Shown here one piece after another: positions 8,732 through 15,945 of a stretch of DNA of 64,000 bases. The position numbers and the translations under genes are program-made. The DNA comes from Flavobacteriales bacterium (GTDB taxonomy: Bacteria > Bacteroidota > Bacteroidia > Flavobacteriales > JABDKJ01): NCBI GenBank assembly GCA_013002285.1, contig JABDKJ010000076.1, positions 27,073 through 91,072 of the forward strand, written 5' to 3'. The stretch's first letter is position 1. The number at the start of each line of letters is the position of its first letter. The notes beneath the pieces were generated by a model, which had not been told where the DNA came from, ran no database searches, and was given only the letters and a program-made list of their open reading frames with translations.

Positions 8732-9496
8732 TCAGAAACCGGTGCTAAATAAATTACGCGCTCCCTTCAATCCACATTTTTGAAATTTGTTGTAAGCCTG
8801 TGCAGCACTTTCTTTCAGGGATTTATTATTCAACCAAGCCCTGAGTGCGGCTTCCAAAGTATAAGCTTCAGGAGCCATTAAATGAGTGGTCCACAGAACG
8901 GGGATCGCTCCAGATCTTTTGAACTCAATCGCAAAATAGTCTTTGCTGAAACAGGCGAGAACTATTGCATCTATATCTTTTACTGGAGCATTGTATTTCA
9001 CGTTCACCGAAAAGTCCATCAATCCATCATGACCGATATAGGCTACAAGATCAGAATTACCGCCAAACATGAATTTATTAGACCTGTATTCTATCATTTT
9101 CTCTCCTTGACCATTGCTAGATCTTAAGAACTGCTCGGTGCATGACTTGATCTTTGAACCATCATATGCTTCTGCTAAAAGGTAAAAATCTTGCGAACTA
9201 TGTTTGTATAGAATGGCATCAAGTATTTCAGGATCTTTGGGTTCTATGTCCTTTATCTTTTGCCAATCATGTGAAATGTTCTTGAAGTATGATCGGAGGC
9301 CGAACATAGCTCCCCAATACAGATTTTTATCAGGGTCTTGACCATTTCCCAATTGGGTAGGTACGGGTACAATTCCTTGGTTATCATTGTGGCACAAGGC
9401 AACATAGACGTGAATGAACCGGGTTTGAGAAAAACTCTGGAGCGAAAGAAATAAAATGATAAAGAGTAGAATGGCGTCTTTGTACAAACTCTTCAT
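8732..9496 (-). CDS. Exported protein with possible caspase-like (clan CD) His/Cys dyad
   Basis: 254 residues; signal peptide about 1-23 (hydrophobic, ending SFSQ), so exported. No named family recognised. Three features resemble the caspase/legumain/CHAT fold: a first strand RFIHVYVALCHNDNQG (26-41), a strand ending VAYIGHDG with H156, and a strand IDAIVLACFSKDY with C182. The spacing and order, GH-x-G then hydrophobic-A-C-x-S, are those of the clan CD catalytic dyad. The tail (IPVLWTTHLMAPEAYTLEAA) also resembles the helix region of that fold. This is a motif-level inference. It starts 35 bp after the GT4 gene. Confidence 0.62.
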   Translation of the reverse strand: MKSLYKDAILLFIILFLSLQSFSQTRFIHVYVALCHNDNQGIVPVPTQLGNGQDPDKNLYWGAMFGLRSYFKNISHDWQKIKDIEPKDPEILDAILYKHSSQDFYLLAEAYDGSKIKSCTEQFLRSSNGQGEKMIEYRSNKFMFGGNSDLVAYIGHDGLMDFSVNVKYNAPVKDIDAIVLACFSKDYFAIEFKRSGAIPVLWTTHLMAPEAYTLEAALRAWLNNKSLKESAAQAYNKFQKCGLKGARNLFSTGF

Positions 9497-9531
9497 ATAA
9501 CTATAACGCTGTTGATCATCCGCGTTACAGC

Positions 9532-10623
9532 TTATAGCTCAAGAAATGTTATAAGCTCATCAATGACAACAGAAAGCTGAAATTTCGCCTCTACTCTCGT
9601 GCGTCCAGCTTTGCCCATCTCATTCATCAAAGTATTATTTGAGATGAGTTTTTCTATCCCATCTGCAAGGTCTTGTGCTTTGGTTTGCTTTATTAATATA
9701 CCAGTTTCCCCATCTGAAATGATCTCTGGATTGCTAGAGCAGTCAAATGCGACAACTGCTTTGGATGCTGCCATAGCCTCGACAATAGCGTATCCAAATC
9801 CTTCCCAAAGAGATGGAAGAACAAATAGATCTATGCTTTTTAAGAAGCCTTCTATCTCAGTAACGAATCCTTTTAATTCTATTCTATCTTGCAAGCCAAG
9901 TGATATTATCTGTTCTTTGACCTGTTTTGCTAAAGGACCTGTCCCTGCAATAAGTACTTTCAAGTCATGACCTTTGTCGACAAGTATCTTTGTGGCATTG
10001 ATCAGATGATACTGTCCTTTTTGTTCGGTTAGTCTTCCTGCAGTTCCGATCACGATCTCATTACCTTTCTTGATGTATGCTGCTTTTTGTTGCTCGGCTG
10101 CATGATCATATGCACCAAGGTCTATACCATGATAGATCACACCCGTTTTGTTCTTTATGGTGTCCTCATTAAAATTACCCAAGATCATTCGTTTGGTCTC
10201 TTGAGAATTCGCGATCAAGTGGGTCATGGCTCTTTTGAGCAAGTATGAATTGATGAAATTCTTTTTTATTGGAACGGCAAGCCCTCTTAAGTAGATGACT
10301 CGTTCGACATCAACTTTATGTGCAGAGATGCCACCGACTTTGGCATCTTGCGAGGTCGTAAAAAATACCGTGTCTATTTTTTCATTTTTAAAAAAGCGTT
10401 TGACTTTTCTGTATTTAAAAGGGTTTAGAAATGAAAGGTTCTTTAACTTCAGACTATGAGTTTTGATCTTGTGAGCATTTGCTTCCATTTCCAGGGGAGA
10501 TTTGGGAGCGCAAACCATATAGACATTGTATCCTCTTTCTTTGAATTCAAGGGCGTATTCCAAGTGTAGTTTTTCACCTCCACCCCAAAAAGAAACTGTA
10601 TTAAAGAAACAGATGTTTTTCAC
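9532..10623 (-). CDS. Glycosyltransferase family 4 (GT-B fold)
   Basis: 363-residue retaining glycosyltransferase, presumably cytoplasmic and transferring a sugar to a lipid or polysaccharide acceptor that cannot be read from sequence. N-terminal Rossmann domain (FFNTVSFWGGGEKLH, residues 6-20). C-terminal donor domain with IGTAGRLTEQKGQYHLI near residue 192 and the EX7E-type motif in LWEGFGYAIVEAMAASKAV near residue 273. Placed 42 bp after the UbiA prenyltransferase gene. The pair could build a prenyl-linked glycolipid, but that is inference. Confidence 0.88.
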   Translation of the reverse strand: MKNICFFNTVSFWGGGEKLHLEYALEFKERGYNVYMVCAPKSPLEMEANAHKIKTHSLKLKNLSFLNPFKYRKVKRFFKNEKIDTVFFTTSQDAKVGGISAHKVDVERVIYLRGLAVPIKKNFINSYLLKRAMTHLIANSQETKRMILGNFNEDTIKNKTGVIYHGIDLGAYDHAAEQQKAAYIKKGNEIVIGTAGRLTEQKGQYHLINATKILVDKGHDLKVLIAGTGPLAKQVKEQIISLGLQDRIELKGFVTEIEGFLKSIDLFVLPSLWEGFGYAIVEAMAASKAVVAFDCSSNPEIISDGETGILIKQTKAQDLADGIEKLISNNTLMNEMGKAGRTRVEAKFQLSVVIDELITFLEL

Positions 10624-10665
10624 CTTGGCGAATATAGAGCAATAATGGAAATTCTCTTTTTAGTA

Positions 10666-11532
10666 TCAGGGGATGTGTACGAGACACCCGCTCCACCACA
10701 CATAGATCATGCTAGCAATTGCTATTCCATTGGAAGCATACGCGAATAGTTTCATTTGAGCAAGGGTGTACATCTTGGTCTTAAAAAGTACGAGAAGATC
10801 TAAGATCAACCATAACAATGCAGCACTTAAGAACAAAGCAAACCAAAATTCCTTGAAGTAGTATCCAACAATAATGATCTCGGATAGAACCACAGCCATG
10901 ATCAATACTTTGGTCTTGCTCATTCCCAATTGTGTGGCTGTCGTTTTTCTACCGCTTTGCATGTCGGGTTCAATGTCCATTACCTCGCCCATTAGATGGG
11001 ATTGCATTGCGAACAAGAAAAGATAGAGATAGGTCAAGAACGGAAGTGGATCGGTTTCATTCAATGTGATGCTTAATGGAACGATGAGCAGATAACCTAT
11101 TTGTGCGATCAGTTCTAAAGGCGGTCTTGAACGTAAGCCATTCTTCGGAAGATTATATAGTGCGTTCACCAAAATAAACAGTGCGAAGATCAAGAGCACT
11201 TTCCAATTGCTCATAAAAACAAGGGGTGTGAAGAAGAGTATCTGGCTCCAGACAATGGGTTTCCAGAGAACGCTTAATTGACTTTCCATTCCTTTCGCTC
11301 CAAACCAAAAATTACCCTTTCGTTTGTTTGCCTTATCGATCTCTCTATCTACAATGTCATTCCACCCATAGACGACAAAATTCAGTGGGAAACTAACGTA
11401 AAAAATACCATACCAGAATTCAAAATTGCTCCAAACGCTTTGTATCTGACTAGTAGGAAGAAGATATAGCCAAAGTGCTGCAAACCAGAGGCCTGGGCGT
11501 GAAACTTGCAGGAAGAATAGGAATTTTTTCAT
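10666..11532 (-). CDS. UbiA-family prenyltransferase
   Basis: 288-residue integral membrane prenyltransferase with about eight helices. First Mg-diphosphate motif NDIVDREID (N58, D59, D62, D66). The second motif, MDIEPDMQSGRKTTATQLG, lies at about residues 184-202. UbiA members attach isoprenoid chains to aromatic or other acceptors (ubiquinone, menaquinone, carotenoid, chlorophyll pathways). The acceptor here is unknown, since no quinone or carotenoid genes are adjacent. It follows EcsC with 3 bp between, so co-transcription is likely. Confidence 0.88.
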   Translation of the reverse strand: MKKFLFFLQVSRPGLWFAALWLYLLPTSQIQSVWSNFEFWYGIFYVSFPLNFVVYGWNDIVDREIDKANKRKGNFWFGAKGMESQLSVLWKPIVWSQILFFTPLVFMSNWKVLLIFALFILVNALYNLPKNGLRSRPPLELIAQIGYLLIVPLSITLNETDPLPFLTYLYLFLFAMQSHLMGEVMDIEPDMQSGRKTTATQLGMSKTKVLIMAVVLSEIIIVGYYFKEFWFALFLSAALLWLILDLLVLFKTKMYTLAQMKLFAYASNGIAIASMIYVWWSGCLVHIP

Positions 11533-11535
11533 GGA

Positions 11536-12336
11536 TCAGACCTCATCAAAAGCTTGTTCGATGATTTTTTTTCCGTACTTCCTTTCTAATCTTCTCACTA
11601 CAAAGTGTCCCCTAGCGATGTCTTGAAAATGAGAAATAAAAAGTGTGTTCACGACAGCACCACCGACAGCACCAACAACAGGTATTGCCTGTGCGGCTGC
11701 TTTCTCTGTGATCACGATAGAGAACCTTTCAGCAATAGAGCTAATGAACTTTACGATTATAGGAGCACTTGAGCCTTTTAGTCCATGTTCTGCTACAAAC
11801 TTTGCAGCAGCATTTATAGAGCTGTTCAAAGCTGCTCGAACCGCGAAATACCCAGATTCTGTGCCGTCATCTCCGGCCGTTGGTCCGCCTAAAGCGAATA
11901 CTTCCATGCAGGCCAATTTGGTTCCAATGTCAGATATATTTTCCCCTTCGCTTCTCGCAATGTCTGCTATCGAGCGTATCATAAGAGTTGTGGATATCGG
12001 AAGTTCTACTGCTAAGGCGGCAAGTCCAAATGTTCCACCGACCCCACCTGAGACAGCAACCGAAAGTTTATGAAGGATATCAGAAGACTTTTGGGTGCTC
12101 TTGTCTTTCATCGTGAACACAGCTGCGTCAGCAGCTTTTGTGAGAGCAAGAGTAGACGCTTCCATTATCTTATTGGATACCTTGTCCGGTAAATTGGTCA
12201 TAAAGGCTTCAATAGGAGTTCCTATTAAGCTAGAGATACGAGCTGCTAAGCTCATACGAGTCAACTGTTTCTTGGCTAAGGTCAGATCTTCAAGGTCCCT
12301 GGAACTTAGATCATTTTTCTTTACCTCTGAACTCAT
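11536..12336 (-). CDS. EcsC family protein
   Basis: 266 residues matching the EcsC family, first known from Bacillus EcsC; its molecular function is unresolved. The body is rich in Ala/Gly helical stretches (SVAVSGGVGGTFGLAALAVELPI, near residue 90, and AAAQAIPVVGAVGGAVVNTL near 213) that look membrane-inserting or amphipathic rather than classical TM helices, plus ISTTLMIRSIADIARSEGE typical of the family. Its ATG overlaps the TGA of the 3-TM protein gene (12333-12336), so translation is coupled. Confidence 0.85.
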   Translation of the reverse strand: MSSEVKKNDLSSRDLEDLTLAKKQLTRMSLAARISSLIGTPIEAFMTNLPDKVSNKIMEASTLALTKAADAAVFTMKDKSTQKSSDILHKLSVAVSGGVGGTFGLAALAVELPISTTLMIRSIADIARSEGENISDIGTKLACMEVFALGGPTAGDDGTESGYFAVRAALNSSINAAAKFVAEHGLKGSSAPIIVKFISSIAERFSIVITEKAAAQAIPVVGAVGGAVVNTLFISHFQDIARGHFVVRRLERKYGKKIIEQAFDEV

Positions 12337-14072
12337 TGAGATAAGCTATCAGTTGTGAGCAAACTATCACTCTCGTTCAATTGAATAGGCTCTGTGCTTT
12401 CGTTCAAGATACCTTCTTGTCCCTGCATGTCTCTCCTCATTAATTTTCGTTGGGTGATCACTCTTTGCTGGATCTTTGGAAGCCATCTTTCGGGATACAC
12501 ATCTTCACCTTTTAAAAGAATAATTATGTCATCATATTTAGCATGGATCAAATAGAGTTCGGCTTTAGTAGAAGTGCTCTCCCTATTCTGACCTCTCACG
12601 GTCAATATATTAGCCAAATAGAACATCTCTGGTTCCGGGTCATCTGGAAAAACATAGGTATAATAGGGCCTTTCGCCACCTGGAATAAACGTTCCGCCTT
12701 CCTTTCCGCCAACCCAATTATAGCTTTTGTCGTCTTCCATTATCTTCTCTACTACTACACTCATTCCTTTGTAACCGCTTCGTTCTATATTGTCCACTCT
12801 GTCATAAACATAAATGGTGTCCGTGTTAGAACCAGGAATGAAAACGTCCATGGAAAGCCCATATTTGGTTGAATCATATGGCTCTAATTCTAACCAATAG
12901 AAAAGTCCTGACCCCGCTTGTGGAGAGCCGGTTTTTTCAAAATTGAATTGCTCAATAACTGGAAGACTGCTGAAAGCATTTTTTAGTTGAGGGATCCTGT
13001 GGTCATTCTCATGATTACCAGGAAGTCCGGATGTGAATCCATATTTAAATCGGAGCGACTCACCAAAATAGAACACGGTTTTATCGTCTAACAATGCTTG
13101 TTCCTTTAGCCATGGAGTGGCCTTTACTTCATCAGCATTCAAGAATTTTCCCTTACCGGCAAATACCAATTCCAAATATGGAGTTGTACTATTGTCGAAT
13201 ATCATAACCCCGCCAAAACTAGGTTGAGGAAAAAGGAACCCTTTCCATGTGAGAATAGGAACTACCTGATAAAGTTTTCCTTTATTGTCTTTCATCCCGA
13301 TCACCATATCTGATACTTCACTGTTGAACATTTGAAGTAAGGATAATTTCTTACGAGCTGCTTTTTGGATATTGTATGAAAAGATCAGGTTGTTTCCCAC
13401 CTGAAAATCTACCGGTTCGCGTTCATATTGATCCAAAACAGGTGCCGGATTCTGAACATTTGTATGAATGAACTCTTCTACCTTTCCGCCAAATTGTTGG
13501 AAGAAATAATTTCCCGGTTCTGTCCAACCTGTCCAATATTGTTCACCCGTTACCGGGTCTAGCCAGGTCCTTGGAGAAGTTGGTTGCCTGTTGTTGTTCA
13601 TGGTCTCCTGAAAATAGGATTCCACAACGAATTGCGGTTGGAGTTTTGGGTGGATCGAGATCGGTGGTTTGTCCAGTTCTATGATCGTTACACGATTCTT
13701 ATACACGTAATAGGAACTGATGTAATTGTAGATGCCATTGCCAAACTGATATATGAATAAGCAGAACAAAGCGAATACTGCTATCCAAATACCCCTGGCA
13801 TACCATTCAGAAGCCTTTTTGAACCTTCGATAGAAAAAATAGATGATCAGTAAACTTATAATGATCAAGGGCCAATAGATCCTGACATAGACTAACAAAG
13901 GTTGATAGTCTCCACGTCCCGCAATGATGCCGTAAAGAAGTAAAAAGGGAAGTAGTCCAAAAAAGATCTTGCCCCAAGTTCCTCTTTCCTTAAATTGCCT
14001 TACATACCACTTGAAAGGTTTGAAAGATCTTTTTTTTTCTTCTATTTGTTCTCCATGGATACTCACTTTCAT
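12333..14072 (-). CDS. 3-TM protein with large predicted periplasmic domain, unknown
   Basis: 579 residues, family not recognised. A basic cytoplasmic N-terminus (KKRSFKPFKW, residues 13-22) precedes three membrane helices at about 35-52, 60-81 and 94-116. The YRRFKK loop between helices 2 and 3 is positive, so residues 117-579 should face the periplasm. That domain is mixed alpha/beta with many Trp, Tyr and Pro; no motif recognised. The C-terminus ends in a Ser/Thr/acidic tail. The gene abuts the 191-residue membrane protein upstream and overlaps ecsC by 4 bp. It is likely the outward-facing component of the cluster. Confidence 0.78.
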   Translation of the reverse strand: MKVSIHGEQIEEKKRSFKPFKWYVRQFKERGTWGKIFFGLLPFLLLYGIIAGRGDYQPLLVYVRIYWPLIIISLLIIYFFYRRFKKASEWYARGIWIAVFALFCLFIYQFGNGIYNYISSYYVYKNRVTIIELDKPPISIHPKLQPQFVVESYFQETMNNNRQPTSPRTWLDPVTGEQYWTGWTEPGNYFFQQFGGKVEEFIHTNVQNPAPVLDQYEREPVDFQVGNNLIFSYNIQKAARKKLSLLQMFNSEVSDMVIGMKDNKGKLYQVVPILTWKGFLFPQPSFGGVMIFDNSTTPYLELVFAGKGKFLNADEVKATPWLKEQALLDDKTVFYFGESLRFKYGFTSGLPGNHENDHRIPQLKNAFSSLPVIEQFNFEKTGSPQAGSGLFYWLELEPYDSTKYGLSMDVFIPGSNTDTIYVYDRVDNIERSGYKGMSVVVEKIMEDDKSYNWVGGKEGGTFIPGGERPYYTYVFPDDPEPEMFYLANILTVRGQNRESTSTKAELYLIHAKYDDIIILLKGEDVYPERWLPKIQQRVITQRKLMRRDMQGQEGILNESTEPIQLNESDSLLTTDSLSQ

Positions 14073-14073
14073 C

Positions 14074-14649
14074 TTAATTCAAGTAATCGTTTATGATATC
14101 GTTTGGATCGTCCTTTTCTTTGGCTTTTGTCTCGGGGTCAGGTTTTTCTTTTGGGGCCTCTTTCGAAGGTCCAGAACCTTTAGTCTTCTCCCTCAATTCT
14201 TCAAATCCTTTTTCACTTTCAGAGATCACCTTGTCTCCCTTTTTAAGTGCATCGTCTTTAAGGTCCACGATCTTGTTCTTGACCTTCGGCCACATGTATG
14301 ACATGATCATTGCTAAGAAAATAGCTCCTGAATGCAGAAGCCAAGCCATAGGGCCAGTGAAAATATCGAATGTGCCGGATGCCCATTTAAAATCAAAAAT
14401 GAGATCATAGACACCTCTTATCACCAGAGCAGCTAGCAATGCCAATAAGATCTTGATCCAAATAGGTTGGCGAAAGAGGATGCCTCTTGGTCCGCGATCG
14501 TCTGCAAATTCCCATCCTTTGACCTTATTCAAAATTGAGGCCAATGGCCCCTTGGGTGAGGTCTTTCTTATAGCATCCCTATATCCTAGGAACATGAAAA
14601 GTAAGAAAGATCCACCTGCGATCATTATAAATTCTATTAGTGCGTTCAT
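14074..14649 (-). CDS. 3-TM membrane protein with charged cytoplasmic tail, unknown
   Basis: 191 residues, not recognised. Helices at about 4-22, 63-85 and 100-120. The loop after helix 1 (RDAIRKT) and the region after helix 3 (KVKNK) are basic, placing both in the cytoplasm. The tail from about 121 is a charged helix followed by a low-complexity Lys/Glu/Pro stretch, ending NDIINDYLN. Such a tail could dock a soluble partner such as the AAA+ ATPase (inference). It lies between the 428-residue protein (9 bp gap) and the 579-residue membrane protein (1 bp gap). Confidence 0.75.
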   Translation of the reverse strand: MNALIEFIMIAGGSFLLFMFLGYRDAIRKTSPKGPLASILNKVKGWEFADDRGPRGILFRQPIWIKILLALLAALVIRGVYDLIFDFKWASGTFDIFTGPMAWLLHSGAIFLAMIMSYMWPKVKNKIVDLKDDALKKGDKVISESEKGFEELREKTKGSGPSKEAPKEKPDPETKAKEKDDPNDIINDYLN

Positions 14650-14658
14650 TGCGTAAGT

Positions 14659-15945
14659 TTAAATTTTGTCCATATCCAGATAGTTCTTGTATCTGGGAGC
14701 TATATAATTCACGGCCCATTGTTTTTTTGCTTGAGGCCATGTTTTGTATTGATTGAAGAATTCCTCTTTATCATAGATGTATAATCTGAATACATCGTAA
14801 GGGTCGATCTTTAAGAGTATGCGCCAAATGATCCTGGTTATTCTTTTAGAGAACTCTGGGTTGGGGCGGATCAAGCGGTTGAATATTGGTTTAGGGAGTT
14901 TCCCCAGTTTGATGATCTGGCCTTTTTTGAGTTTGTTAACTACATCCTCAAACTCGAAATAATTCTCAGTTAAAAGACCAGCTTTGGTATAACGGTTCAC
15001 TCGCTGCCTGATCTGAGGTGCAGTTAATGCGCTAACATCAACATCTGGCTCTTCTTTGAAAATGACATTAGCTAATTCTAGGAACATCAATCTTTCAATG
15101 TCCTCGACTTGCCTAAAAATCGTGTCTGCATAAACACCAATGATATTCTTGTCAATGAGGTAGTTTTTTAGTTTAGGGTCTTCAAGATTGTATTCCATGT
15201 GGTGAGCAGCTTGCCCTCTGATCTCATCTCCTTTCTGTGAATATTTCTCGTAAATCAGCACAGGCTGTCTGAGTCCTGCAAGTTTTCGAAGCAGAAATAT
15301 CCCATCAAATGCCCTCGTGTAAAAGCTATCGACCTCCATGAACGTAATATCAGGGAGAAGGAATTTCTTGTTTGCAAGCACCCCATATTCTTGATAACTG
15401 TTACGCAGTTTATTTCTCAAAGAGGTATCAGCCCAGGCATATTCTTCATCATAGAACTTTCGTTCCATTTGCAATTGCAGTTCTTTTGCTTCCGAAAGCT
15501 TATCTACAGTTGAGAAACGCATCGTAAAATATTCTATGCCCAAAAGATCTTCAGGCGATCTATAAGATGAGATCTCCTGATCACATTCCACAACTATCGC
15601 TGTGCGCATAGTAAGCTCATGTATCTGATCTTCTAACTCATCAAAGATCATTTGAATAATGTACTTGTCGAAAGAATGATATGGCATGTAAACAGGCACA
15701 TTCTTTTGTTTAGGAGTTATGATCAAAGCATATGGATTTGCCAAGCCATGCGATAGGTAAAAGTCATCTTCCTTTTCTATCGCCACTTCTGGAGACCACC
15801 CCCAACCGTCAATAGAAAAGCTCTTGAGCTTTGTTGGTTCAATTCCTAGAGACTCCAACGCACCATTGTATCGATCGATCTGGGTCTTTGTCCTGATCTC
15901 GATCATACCCTTGCGGTAAAGGTCATATTCCTTGAGTAGCTCCAT
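14659..15945 (-). CDS. Conserved-looking cytoplasmic protein of the AAA+ cluster, unknown
   Basis: 428 residues, no signal peptide or membrane helix; not recognised. The middle (about residues 195-290) alternates strands and helices, with LLPDITFMEVDSFYTRAFDG and RQPVLIYEKY. A segment near residues 310-335 (APQIRQRVNRYTKAGLLTENYF) looks like a winged-helix-type recognition element, but this is only shape. The C-terminus is rich in aromatic and basic residues. Its start codon immediately follows the AAA+ stop codon (15946), so the two are probably made in fixed ratio. Confidence 0.72.
   Translation of the reverse strand: MELLKEYDLYRKGMIEIRTKTQIDRYNGALESLGIEPTKLKSFSIDGWGWSPEVAIEKEDDFYLSHGLANPYALIITPKQKNVPVYMPYHSFDKYIIQMIFDELEDQIHELTMRTAIVVECDQEISSYRSPEDLLGIEYFTMRFSTVDKLSEAKELQLQMERKFYDEEYAWADTSLRNKLRNSYQEYGVLANKKFLLPDITFMEVDSFYTRAFDGIFLLRKLAGLRQPVLIYEKYSQKGDEIRGQAAHHMEYNLEDPKLKNYLIDKNIIGVYADTIFRQVEDIERLMFLELANVIFKEEPDVDVSALTAPQIRQRVNRYTKAGLLTENYFEFEDVVNKLKKGQIIKLGKLPKPIFNRLIRPNPEFSKRITRIIWRILLKIDPYDVFRLYIYDKEEFFNQYKTWPQAKKQWAVNYIAPRYKNYLDMDKI

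Noticed and set aside
11645..12358. Plus-strand frames over EcsC (142 and 87 residues)
   Set aside because: Mirror of the Ala/Gly/Ser-rich EcsC reading frame; no start signal or motif.
14093..14656. Plus-strand frames over the 191-residue membrane gene
   Set aside because: Low-complexity Ser/Phe-rich shadows of a Lys/Glu-rich reading frame on the other strand.
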